DNA from: Sphingomonas sp. PAMC 26605
GTDB taxonomy: Bacteria; Pseudomonadota; Alphaproteobacteria; Sphingomonadales; Sphingomonadaceae
NCBI RefSeq assembly: GCF_000241485.1
Contig: NZ_JH584241.1
Span: 3,847,707-3,904,608 of the forward strand
DNA: 56,902 nt
Direction: 5' to 3'
Below the pieces are notes generated by a model. That model made no database searches. It was not told where the DNA came from and saw only the letters and a program-made list of their open reading frames with translations. A program made the position numbers and the translations under genes. Below are positions 33,017 through 41,109 of this stretch, piece after piece. Within the stretch, counting starts at the first letter, position 1. Every line of letters starts with the position of its first letter.

Positions 33017-33050
33017 GGCAAGCACGAAGGGCCGTGGTCACGCGCCCGCC

Positions 33051-33144
33051 GTCACCCCGGCCTTGTGCCGGGGCCCACCGTGCCGCGCATGCTACGCGGG
33101 AAGCGCGCGTGTCCCGGTGGGCCCCGGCACAAGGCCGGGGTGAC
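33051..33144. repeat. Paired palindromic repeat, possible bidirectional terminator
   Basis: Two perfect 29-bp inverted arms (33051-33079 and 33116-33144) each begin or end with GTCACCCCGGCC or its complement and are themselves self-complementary around CCTTGTGCC. The element fills the gap between two convergent genes (the MFS gene ending at 33016 and the TonB-receptor gene ending at 33155), where it could end transcription from both sides. Confidence 0.85.
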
Positions 33145-33154
33145 GTTGCGGGGA

Positions 33155-35722
33155 TCAGAACTTCACCTTCGCCCGCACCCCGATCGTGCGCGGCCGCGCA
33201 TAGGTGACGCGCGAACCCGCCTGGTAGATCGCGTAATAGGTCGCGCGCTGGATATCGATCACCTTGACGCCGTCGAACAGATTGTTGCCGAAGATGCCGA
33301 ATTCGTACTTGCCGATGTCATAGGCGATCGACGCGCTGGCATTGTGGCTCTCGGGGATCACCGCGTAGGTCTGGCTCGCGCCGCCATTGCTCGCCTTGTC
33401 GACGATCAGCTTCTTGGTCGTCGGGTCGAGCGTGGTCGAGAAATTGTTGAACGTCGTCTGCTGCGACGAGATGTATTTGTACGTCGCCTGCAGATGCAGC
33501 GACCCGCGCCCGAGATCGGCATCGTAGAACGCCCCAGCCGAAGCCGTCACCTGCGGCGAATAGGGCGTGCGGTCGCCGTCGAACGCGCCGACCGTCGGGA
33601 TATCGCCGCGCGCGCTCGAATCGTTGAACGAGAAGCTGCCGTTGAGCGTGATGTTGGGCGTCGCCTTGACCGCCGCCTCGAGCTCGACGCCCTTGCTCGC
33701 GATCTTGCCCTTGTTGTCGGTGAAGAAATACGAGCAATTGAGCCGCAACCGCGTCTGCACGTCGGACCAGTCGATATAATACGCGCTGGCGTTGAGCGTC
33801 ACGCGCCCACCCGCGAGCTTGGCCTTTTCGCCGATCGTGTAGTTCCACAATTTGTCGGGGCCGAAGGTGTTCGGCGCGGCGCTATAGCCATAGGCATTGA
33901 GCTGCGAGGTGCAGCGCCCGGCGAGCCCCGCGGTGCCGAGCGGCACCGGCTGGTTCGCGCCGCCATAGCGGAAGCCCTTGGCGGCTTCGGCATAGACCAG
34001 CACGTTTTCGTCGAGCTTGTACGAGACGTTGAAACGCGGATTGACCCCGTTCGACTTGAGCGTCGAGCGGATCGACTGGGTGATCCCGGTCGTGCGCCCC
34101 TGCGCGTCCTTGCCGAGCAGCACGCCGAACGCGCCGCCTTCGTAGAGGAAATAGCTTTCCTTGAAGTTGAAGTAGCGCAGGCCCGCGGTCAGATCGAGCC
34201 GATCGGTGACGTGCCACGTGCCGTCGGCATAGGCCGCGAACTGGTGTTCGTGGACGTCCTGCAGTCCCGAGAAGATGTCGTTCGAGCTGAACGCGCCGTC
34301 GACCGTCTTCGAATCGTACAGGCCGCTCGGCGTCGCGAACGGGCCGAATGCGGCGTTCTGGTAGGACAGCGTGTCGAACCCGGCGACCGGAATGTCCTGA
34401 ACGAGATGGCGGTTCTGCTTCTCGTAGAACGCGCCGACGGTCCATTTGACAAGTCCATCGTTCTTCGAGACGAGCCGCGCCTCGGCCATGAAATCGTTGA
34501 GGTTCTGGTTGATCGTATAGTTCTCGGCCGGGATCAGGCTCGTCACCGCGTGGTTGTAGCTCGCCGGCGGGGCGTAGAGCGGATATTTGCCGGCGCCGGT
34601 AAAGGGCGCGTAATAATTGGCGAAATAATAGCCGATCTGCGGATCGGGGCTCGCATTGAAGCCGATCTTGCGGTCGGTATAGGCCGCCGTCACCACCAGA
34701 TTGGCGAAGCCCGCGTCATAGTCCACGCCGCCGGTGTAGAGCTTGAACAGGTCGCGCGTGCCCTCGGCGCCGTTGCTCTCGTACTGATACGGCTTGAGGC
34801 CATCGAGCCCGGTGTTGAGCCCCTTGGCGCGGCTGTTCTCATAGGTGAAGCTGCCATCGACGATCAATTTGTCGGTCGGCGTCCAGCGCACCGCGACGCG
34901 GCCCTGAGTCGAGCGGTTGCTGTTGGCGTTGTCGACGCGGTGCTGGCCGATATTGTCGATGAAGCCGCCATCGTCGCCGACGAAGATGTTGCCGCGAACC
35001 GCCAGCTCGTCCTTGATCAGCGGGATATTGACCATGCCGCGGACGTTATAGCTGCCGGCACCATGCTCGGTGGTCGATCCGCTCGCTTCGGCCGTGCCGA
35101 AGAAGCTCTTCACATCGGGCTTGGCCGTCACGAAGCGCACCGTGCCCGCCATCGAGCCCGCGCCGAACAGCGTGCCCTGCGGGCCGCGCAGAACCTCGAC
35201 GCGGTCGAGATCATAGACCTTGAGGTCGGGCGTCTGCCCCTGCACCGAGATCGGCGTATCGTCGAGATAGACCGCGACGAGCGGGCGATCCGACGTGTCC
35301 GAGGTGACGTACCCGCCGGTCGCGAGACCGCGCAGGTTGAACTTGTTGAACCCCGGCGCGCCTTCGGTGATGACGAGCGAGGGCGTGAATTTGGCGAGAT
35401 CGGACAGATTGCCCTGCCCCGATTTGGTGATCTGGTCGACGTTCACCACCGACACCGCGATCGGCACCTTCTGCAGCGACTGCGCGCCCGAGCGCGTCGC
35501 GGTAACGACGATGTCGTTGAGTTCGTCGCCGTTCCGCGAGGCTTGCGGTGCGTCGGCGGGCGCCTGTTGCGTCGCCGTATCGCCGACCGGCGGCGTAGCG
35601 CCAGGCGCAGCAACTGCGATTCCCGGCGCTATCAGCGCAAGCGCGGCGCCCGAGGCCAGCAGCCGCGAGACGATCCGCACCGGACGCACCGCATCGGCAC
35701 GATCGACAGAAGATTTCAGCAC
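33155..35722 (-). CDS. TonB-dependent receptor
   Basis: An 855-residue outer-membrane receptor without an STN domain. The start is GTG 35722, with AAAGGGGG 5 nt upstream. A signal peptide (SRLLASGAALALIAPGIAVAAPG) and a low-complexity stretch precede the TonB box-like DIVVTATRSG. The plug contains PIAVSVVNVDQITKSG, FNLRGLATGGYV, VYLDDTPIS and DRVEVLRGPQGTLFGAGSMAGTVRF. The barrel ends in ARPRTIGVRAKVKF. This is the large sphingomonad type often linked to uptake of plant-derived or aromatic oligomers rather than siderophores. It is convergent with the sox operon and downstream of a TPR-sulfotransferase on its own strand. The ligand is unknown; it might be that of the neighbouring betaine-type pathway. 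Confidence 0.94.
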   Translation of the reverse strand: MLKSSVDRADAVRPVRIVSRLLASGAALALIAPGIAVAAPGATPPVGDTATQQAPADAPQASRNGDELNDIVVTATRSGAQSLQKVPIAVSVVNVDQITKSGQGNLSDLAKFTPSLVITEGAPGFNKFNLRGLATGGYVTSDTSDRPLVAVYLDDTPISVQGQTPDLKVYDLDRVEVLRGPQGTLFGAGSMAGTVRFVTAKPDVKSFFGTAEASGSTTEHGAGSYNVRGMVNIPLIKDELAVRGNIFVGDDGGFIDNIGQHRVDNANSNRSTQGRVAVRWTPTDKLIVDGSFTYENSRAKGLNTGLDGLKPYQYESNGAEGTRDLFKLYTGGVDYDAGFANLVVTAAYTDRKIGFNASPDPQIGYYFANYYAPFTGAGKYPLYAPPASYNHAVTSLIPAENYTINQNLNDFMAEARLVSKNDGLVKWTVGAFYEKQNRHLVQDIPVAGFDTLSYQNAAFGPFATPSGLYDSKTVDGAFSSNDIFSGLQDVHEHQFAAYADGTWHVTDRLDLTAGLRYFNFKESYFLYEGGAFGVLLGKDAQGRTTGITQSIRSTLKSNGVNPRFNVSYKLDENVLVYAEAAKGFRYGGANQPVPLGTAGLAGRCTSQLNAYGYSAAPNTFGPDKLWNYTIGEKAKLAGGRVTLNASAYYIDWSDVQTRLRLNCSYFFTDNKGKIASKGVELEAAVKATPNITLNGSFSFNDSSARGDIPTVGAFDGDRTPYSPQVTASAGAFYDADLGRGSLHLQATYKYISSQQTTFNNFSTTLDPTTKKLIVDKASNGGASQTYAVIPESHNASASIAYDIGKYEFGIFGNNLFDGVKVIDIQRATYYAIYQAGSRVTYARPRTIGVRAKVKF

Positions 35723-35875
35723 GCGTTCCCCCTTTGCAACAAAGCTGCCCTATCACGCCAGCTCTCGTGCAAAAGCCTCACGGGCTCAAACTTTCGAAGC
35801 TGTACCTGATCCCCCGTTTGAAGAAGCTCTCTTGATTCGGACAAACCAGAAAGATCAATAATCGGATAGGGTCAT

Positions 35876-37861
35876 CTAATTTTCGCATCCATGCCGATCG
35901 AAGCGCGGCTTGGCAAGCGGTCCGAGCGCCGCCGCGAGCGGCGCGAGCCACGGCTCGAAATGGCGCCACTGTTCAAGGCCATCGCGGAAGATCGGGCGGC
36001 GGACCTGCTCCGAGCTCGGCGTACGCACCGTCCGCGCGGTCTCGAAGAAGCGCAGGCACTCCGGCTCGAACGGCAACGCGCAATAGTCGAGCAGGCGCCG
36101 GATCTCGCACTCGGGCGCGTCGATCAGCGATTCATAGGCGACGCGGTGGACGCGCCCGGGCAACACCGCATCGAAATGCGCCATCAGCGCGACATAGTCG
36201 CGATAATAGGCGCCGAGGTCGGCAAGATCGTAGCTATACGCCTGCCCCCGCGCGAACGCCTGTTTGAACAGCGAGAAGCAGCACGCCATCGGATCGCGCC
36301 GGATATCGATGATCCGCGCATTGGGCAGCATCAGATGGATCAGCCCGGTTTGGAGAAAATTGCCGGGGAACTTGTCGACCAGCCGCGCCTTTCCCGCGCG
36401 GTGGATCGCGGTCCGCGCAAGATATTCGGCGCCGAGCACGGCGAAATCGGCGTGCGGCACCCGTCCGATCGAGGTCGGATAGCCCGGATGGCGCTCCGCG
36501 AGCGCGCGCGCGAGCGCGGTGACGTCGGGAAGTTCGGACGCCCCCTCGACCGCGCTGTGGCTTGCCAAAATCTGCTCGACCAGCGTCGAGCCCGAACGCG
36601 GCATGCCGAGCACGAAGATCGGCCCCGGCTCGGGGCAGCCCGCCACGCGGTTGCGCTCGAACAGCGCCGCGTCGAACGCTTCGATCGAATCGGCGACGAA
36701 GCGGTGGAACGCGCCCGCATCGTGCGGCTCGAGCGCGCCGCGCGCCGCATTGCCGCGCGCATAATGATCGAACGATTCGGCATAGCGGCCGGCATCCTCG
36801 AACGCCTTGCCGAGCGCGAAATCGAGATAGGCGCGGTCCGCCGGATCGGGCGTCGCCGCCATCGGCACTGCGCGCATCCGCGCCACCTCCTCGGCGTCGA
36901 AGCGCACGGTCTTTAGGTTGGCGAGACTCCAATACGCCTCTCCGAACCCCGGCCGCAGCGCGATCGCGCGGCGATAGGCCGCGACCGCCGCCGCCTGCTC
37001 GCCGACCGCGCGCAGCGCATGCCCGTACGCATGCCAAGCTTCGGCATCGTCGGGCGTCGCAGTGACCAGCGTCTCATACGTGCGGATCGCCGCGGCGGCG
37101 TCGCCGAGCTGGAGATGGATCGCCGCCGCGAGCGCAAGCAACGGCGGCAGGTCGGGATACGCTCGCAGCGCCACGCTGATCGCCGCGAGCGCCGCTTCGC
37201 CGCGTTCGACGCGGTGGAGCGCGATCGCATACGCAAACTGCGCCGGAATGAAATCGGGCGCCATGCCGCAGACCGGCGCCAACAACGCGGCGACCGCAGC
37301 GAAGCGTCCCTGCCGCAAGCCGATATCGGCAAGCAGCCGCGCCGCGCCGATATCGTTGAGGTCGATCCCGAAGCGCGCCTGCAGCGCCGCCCGCGTCGCC
37401 GGATCGCCGTGCTCGAAGAACCGCGCGGCGAGCTCGCCGAGCGCGCGGTCGCCGACCCCGCCCGGCACCATCCGCGCCTGCGCCGCGTTCGCCTCGGCGC
37501 TTCGCCCGAGCAGCAGCAACTGGTCGCCGAGCGCGTGCCACGCGAGCGACGAGCGCGGATTGGCCCGCGTTGCGCGCGTCAGCGCCGCGGCCGCCGACGC
37601 CGCGCCCGCTTCGCTCGCGGCGAGCGCCATGCCGAGTTCATACTGTACCCCCCAGGCATTGGGCTGGCTGTGCGCAAGCGGCACCAGCGCATCGCGCGCC
37701 GCGCCATGCCGCCCGTCACGGCGCAGCGCCGCCCCCAGCAGGAAGCGCGCCTCGACAGACCCAGGATCGCGCACCAGCACGCGCCGCGCATGCTCGACCG
37801 CGCGGGCGGGCTCGCGCGCCAGCATCCGCCGGGCTTCGCTCAGATCGGATTGCGTGTTCAT
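35876..37861 (-). CDS. TPR-repeat sulfotransferase family protein
   Basis: A 661-residue protein: an N-terminal array of tetratricopeptide-like repeats (about 1-380, for example DAEAWHAYGHALRAVGEQAAAVAAYRRAIALRPGFGEAYWSL) followed by a C-terminal sulfotransferase domain. The PAPS 5'-phosphosulfate loop is IFVLGMPRSGSTLVEQILASH, with a downstream KFPGNFLQTGLIHLMLPNARIIDIRRDPM resembling the 3'-phosphate site. The start at ATG 37861 begins MNTQSDLSEARRML; ATG 37927 is an alternative, because a ribosome binding site is weak for both. Proteins of this build are often encoded beside TonB receptors in Caulobacter and sphingomonads, as here, but their acceptors are not well known. Confidence 0.88.
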   Translation of the reverse strand: MNTQSDLSEARRMLAREPARAVEHARRVLVRDPGSVEARFLLGAALRRDGRHGAARDALVPLAHSQPNAWGVQYELGMALAASEAGAASAAAALTRATRANPRSSLAWHALGDQLLLLGRSAEANAAQARMVPGGVGDRALGELAARFFEHGDPATRAALQARFGIDLNDIGAARLLADIGLRQGRFAAVAALLAPVCGMAPDFIPAQFAYAIALHRVERGEAALAAISVALRAYPDLPPLLALAAAIHLQLGDAAAAIRTYETLVTATPDDAEAWHAYGHALRAVGEQAAAVAAYRRAIALRPGFGEAYWSLANLKTVRFDAEEVARMRAVPMAATPDPADRAYLDFALGKAFEDAGRYAESFDHYARGNAARGALEPHDAGAFHRFVADSIEAFDAALFERNRVAGCPEPGPIFVLGMPRSGSTLVEQILASHSAVEGASELPDVTALARALAERHPGYPTSIGRVPHADFAVLGAEYLARTAIHRAGKARLVDKFPGNFLQTGLIHLMLPNARIIDIRRDPMACCFSLFKQAFARGQAYSYDLADLGAYYRDYVALMAHFDAVLPGRVHRVAYESLIDAPECEIRRLLDYCALPFEPECLRFFETARTVRTPSSEQVRRPIFRDGLEQWRHFEPWLAPLAAALGPLAKPRFDRHGCEN

Positions 37862-37994
37862 CCTGTCCAGCAGCTCGGTCCCCGATACGATCGCCGCGAT
37901 GTACCTGCGCCCGGAAGGGAAATCCATCGATCGGCGGGTCACGGGGGGATCCCACCCAGCCAACAGTGCCGCCCCACCAATTCGCAAGTAACCT

Positions 37995-38000
37995 TATAAT
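37995..38000 (+). promoter_or_regulatory. Possible -10 element (TATAAT)
   Basis: A perfect TATAAT lies in the AT-rich divergent gap, 74 bp before the sensor kinase start and on its strand. No good -35 is visible 16-18 bp upstream, so an activator-dependent promoter, or chance, is possible. Confidence 0.3.
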
Positions 38001-38006
38001 GAATTA

Positions 38007-38052
38007 GTAAGATTTTCCGATTGAGTCGCGCCGATCCTATGTAAAATCTTAC
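38007..38052. promoter_or_regulatory. Perfect 10-bp inverted repeat, candidate operator
   Basis: GTAAGATTTT (38007-38016) and AAAATCTTAC (38043-38052) are exact inverted repeats, 26 bp apart, just upstream of the sensor-kinase ATG (38074) in a divergent promoter region. The low GC content against the local background makes chance less likely. It may bind the co-encoded FixJ-type regulator. Confidence 0.5.
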
Positions 38053-38073
38053 CGCATTTGATAGACCTTTAGC

Positions 38074-40167
38074 ATGAACACCCGGAATGTTCCTCGCACG
38101 CTCGCGATCTGCGTGCCACGGCTGACTTTTCGTTTCTTTTCGATCGTCTCCGCTCTTTGTTCACTTGGCGCAGCGCTCACGATGCTAGTGATAGTGACCG
38201 GCCTTGCGCGCGATCACGCCAACCTCTTCAGTATCGAAAGAAATATCGAACGCGACAATGCGGCTGGACTTGGCGCCTGCGTCCTTACGCTGGCGCTCTT
38301 TTTGATCGACCGCCCGCGCCTCGCCGCACTTTCGGCCGCAATCGTCATGAGTCTGGGCGTCCTGGCGGCGCATGATCGCGTCGGTCTCGTCACCGCGAGC
38401 AGCATCTTGGCATATGGCGGTGGCGACATGGCAGGACCGCTGCTGCTGTTCGGCGCGATCTGCCTTCTGCTTGGGCTCGGCGCGAGCATCCTACCGCGGG
38501 GTATCGAAGTCGCGTCCTTCTTTCTACTCGCGATCGCGCTGGCCGCCGAAGCGGTCGCGGTGCTGCTGCGCGCGTCGCTACCTGGCAGGTTCGGGCCGGC
38601 GCCGCCCGCGGAGGCGATGCTCGCCACGATCGGCATCGCGATCCTCGCGCTGGGGCTGTTCGCCCATGGCGCGCGGCGCGACGTCACGCTCGTGGCGCGG
38701 CCGATGCTCTGGCTTGCGCTGCTGCTGGCGCTCACGATCGCGGTCGCCGATCTGCTCGCGCCGCATGACGGTGCGCTGCGCTGCGGCTATGCGCTGGTGG
38801 TGGCGGCCGGTGCGGTCTTTCCACGGCGAGCGGTCACCCGGCTGTTCGCGCGCGTCGCGATCGGATTGGTGGTGTTCGGCTTTGCCGTGTCGTGGCGCGG
38901 CGCGATGACCAGTGCGGGGGACCTTATCCTGCTCCCGGTCGCGCTGGGCGCGGTCCTGCTGACCTGGGTGTTGGTCGACCGTCTGCTGCGGGCCGAGCAG
39001 GCGCGACGCCAGCTCGCACGCGAGATCGACGCGCTTCTCGACCTCACCCGTTCGGACTCGATCGCGCTCGACCTCGCGACGATGACCGTCACCCCGCGGA
39101 CTCGCACCGCGGCGCTCAGCGACCTCGAGGCGGACGCGCCGCTTGCCTGGCCCGAGTACGTCGCAACCTGCGTCGCCGCCGAGCACCAGGCGGCGATCGC
39201 TGCGAGCCCGACCGCCGTTCACGCCGATCAGCCGCCGCCCGCGCTCGATTTCCAGCCGCGGCGCCCGGATGGGGACGGCGGCGACGCAGCGCTGCTCTGG
39301 GTGCCGGTGCAGGACGATCGCGGCGTGCTGACGACGTTGACCGGGTTGATCCACGACCGCACGCGCGACACGCACCGCGATCGCGACCCGACCGAATTGG
39401 GCGCGCGGCTGCGCACCGCGCAAAGATTCGAATCGCTCGCGCTCCTGTCCGGCGGCATCGCGCACGATCTCAACAATACGCTGGTGCCGGTGAGCATCCT
39501 CGCGCCCTTGCTGTTCGATTCGATCGCCGACCCGGCGGATCGGCGCACCGTCGAGCTGATCCTCGATGCGGCACAGCGCGCGCGCGACCTGGCGCGCGAC
39601 ATGCTCGCTTATGCCCGCGACGACCAGCCGGCGTTCGAGACGATCCGCCTCGCCGAGCTGATACAGGCATCATTGCCGCTGCTGCGCGCGCGCATTCCTA
39701 TGCACATCACGCTCCGCGACGCGATCGTTCCGGTCGCCGCCATGACCGGCAACCAGCGGCAACTCTATCAAGTGATCCTCAATCTGGCGGTCAACGCGGC
39801 CGAGGCGATCGACACGCGCGCGGGAACGATCACGATCGGCACCACCTTCGCCGATGCCGACGATATGCAAGCCGCGTCGGTCGGGCTGTTCGTTGCCGAC
39901 GACGGCGAGGGAATGGACGCGACGCTCATCGAACACGCGTTCGAGCCGTTTTACAGCACCAAACATTGCGACGAAGCGACCGGAATCGGCCTGTCGATCG
40001 TCCGCCGCATCGTCCAGCTTCATGGCGGATCGATCGCGGTCCACAGCAACCCCGGCAAGGGCACGCGATTCGACCTGCGCTTTCCGGCCGTGCCTGCAAC
40101 GCAATCCGCGCCAGACCCCGAGGCAGAAGCGAGGACCCATGCCGAAGCAACTCTACATCGTCGATGA
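38074..40167 (+). CDS. Membrane-bound sensor histidine kinase
   Basis: A 697-residue two-component sensor. Roughly the first 310 residues carry about eight hydrophobic segments forming a membrane sensor of no type I recognise. A linker/PAS-like region (about 330-440) is followed by the kinase core: H-box LLSGGIAHDLNNTLVPVS (His464), N-box QVILNLAVNAAEAID, G1 VADDGEGMD, F-box FEPFYSTKHCDEATG and G2 GIGLSIVRRIVQLHGG. The HDLNN form is that of the NtrB/FixL-like HisKA group. The gene overlaps the response regulator by 29 nt. The stimulus is unknown. The nearby catalase hints at oxidative or general stress, which is inference. Confidence 0.93.
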   Translation: MNTRNVPRTLAICVPRLTFRFFSIVSALCSLGAALTMLVIVTGLARDHANLFSIERNIERDNAAGLGACVLTLALFLIDRPRLAALSAAIVMSLGVLAAHDRVGLVTASSILAYGGGDMAGPLLLFGAICLLLGLGASILPRGIEVASFFLLAIALAAEAVAVLLRASLPGRFGPAPPAEAMLATIGIAILALGLFAHGARRDVTLVARPMLWLALLLALTIAVADLLAPHDGALRCGYALVVAAGAVFPRRAVTRLFARVAIGLVVFGFAVSWRGAMTSAGDLILLPVALGAVLLTWVLVDRLLRAEQARRQLAREIDALLDLTRSDSIALDLATMTVTPRTRTAALSDLEADAPLAWPEYVATCVAAEHQAAIAASPTAVHADQPPPALDFQPRRPDGDGGDAALLWVPVQDDRGVLTTLTGLIHDRTRDTHRDRDPTELGARLRTAQRFESLALLSGGIAHDLNNTLVPVSILAPLLFDSIADPADRRTVELILDAAQRARDLARDMLAYARDDQPAFETIRLAELIQASLPLLRARIPMHITLRDAIVPVAAMTGNQRQLYQVILNLAVNAAEAIDTRAGTITIGTTFADADDMQAASVGLFVADDGEGMDATLIEHAFEPFYSTKHCDEATGIGLSIVRRIVQLHGGSIAVHSNPGKGTRFDLRFPAVPATQSAPDPEAEARTHAEATLHRR

Positions 40168-40750
40168 CGACGAAGCGGTCCGCGAATCGCTGCTCATGCT
40201 GCTGGCGGTGCGCGGCGACTTCACGGTGGAGAGCTTCGCTTCGGGCGACGCCTTTCTCGACGCGACACCGCAGCGCGACGCCGGGATCATCCTGCTGGAT
40301 CTGCACATGCCCGGGATCTCGGGCCTGGACGTTCTCACCGCGATCCGCCGCGAAGCGCTGCCGTATCTGAGCGTCGTCGTGACCGGCCACGGCAATATCA
40401 CCGTCGCGGTCGAAGCGATGAAGCGCGGCGCGATCGATTTCCTCGAGAAGCCCTATGATTGGCGGACGCTGCTCGAAACGATCGACCGCGCGTTCGACCG
40501 GTTGGGCCGCGATACCGAGGATGCAGCGCGCATCGCCGCCGCGCAGGAGCAGATCGCGCGTCTCGCCCCGCGCGAAGTCGATGTCCTGCACGGGCTGATC
40601 GCGGGAAAGGTCAACAAGGTGATCGCGCACGAACTGGCGATCAGCCCCCGCACCGTCGAGGTCTATCGGGCGCATCTGATGAACAAGCTCCACGTCCAGT
40701 CGCTGCCCGATGCGCTGCGCATCGCCTTCGCCGCGGGGCTGGTGCATTGA
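40139..40750 (+). CDS. FixJ-type response regulator
   Basis: A 203-residue regulator: a receiver domain (LYIVDDDEAVRESLLMLL, phospho-acceptor Asp54 in LLDLHMPGISGLDVL, Thr in VVVTGHGN, Lys in FLEKPYDW), a short linker, and a C-terminal LuxR/GerE helix-turn-helix (LAPREVDVLHGLIAGKVNKVIAHELAISPRTVEVYRAHLMNKL). The start is ATG 40139 inside the kinase gene end. Its TGA overlaps a TTG that begins the stand-alone HisKA-like frame. It is the obvious cognate partner of the upstream kinase and should bind DNA upon phosphorylation; the dyad at 38007-38052 is a candidate site. Confidence 0.95.
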   Translation: MPKQLYIVDDDEAVRESLLMLLAVRGDFTVESFASGDAFLDATPQRDAGIILLDLHMPGISGLDVLTAIRREALPYLSVVVTGHGNITVAVEAMKRGAIDFLEKPYDWRTLLETIDRAFDRLGRDTEDAARIAAAQEQIARLAPREVDVLHGLIAGKVNKVIAHELAISPRTVEVYRAHLMNKLHVQSLPDALRIAFAAGLVH

Positions 40751-40962
40751 GTACGCGCCCGCGCGGGACGCGGCTAAGCGCGATCGCGCACGAGCTGACC
40801 CAGCCGCTCGCCGCGCTCACCAATCTGATCGCGGCGATGCAGATCGCGCTCGACCAGGGAGAACCGGGTGAGTCGATCGCGGCGCTGCTCGCCGGCGCCG
40901 CTGCCCAGACCGAACGCGCGCGCGACATCGTCCGTCGGCTGCAGGAGCAGATCGAACGCTGA
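40747..40962 (+). CDS. Stand-alone 71-residue HisKA (DHp)-like protein
   Basis: A small frame beginning with TTG 40747, whose last two bases are in the TGA of the response regulator (TTGA). It encodes LSAIAHELTQPLAALTNLIAAMQIALDQGEP and a second helix ending RDIVRRLQEQIER, the two-helix dimerisation/phospho-acceptor domain of FixL-like kinases (His15 in AIAHELTQPL). The frame stops at 40962; no ATP-binding domain follows and catalase comes next. It could be an independent phosphotransfer or decoy domain, or the remnant of a deleted kinase. Translation rests on a TTG start coupled to the upstream stop, with no separate ribosome binding site visible. Confidence 0.6.
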   Translation: MSTRPRGTRLSAIAHELTQPLAALTNLIAAMQIALDQGEPGESIAALLAGAAAQTERARDIVRRLQEQIER

Positions 40963-41001
40963 AGTGATTGGATCGCGGGCCGAAATTCCCGGACAATCGG
41001 G

Positions 41002-41026
41002 GGAAAGATTCGAAGCGCGGATCGTT
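41002..41026 (+). promoter_or_regulatory. Possible EcfG-type general stress promoter of the catalase gene
   Basis: GGAAA (41002-41006), a 16-bp spacer and CGTT (41023-41026) differ by one base from the alphaproteobacterial EcfG consensus GGAAC-N16/17-CGTT. The site lies 84 bp upstream of the catalase ATG. Large catalases are frequent general-stress-response genes. The assignment is by pattern only. Confidence 0.4.
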
Positions 41027-41109
41027 AAGGACAAGCGTGGCTGCAAAGCACCCTGGGTGTTTGCCGCGCCTACCGACCGCGCTGTAAAATCAATCCCCGG
41101 AGACTAGCC

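Noticed and set aside
35732..35744. CTTTG-CAA-CAAAG hairpin overlapping the ribosome binding site of the second TonB receptor
   Set aside because: A 5-bp stem is too short to claim regulation without conservation data.
33065..35809. 914-codon plus-strand open frame
   Set aside because: A shadow of the TonB-dependent receptor on the minus strand.
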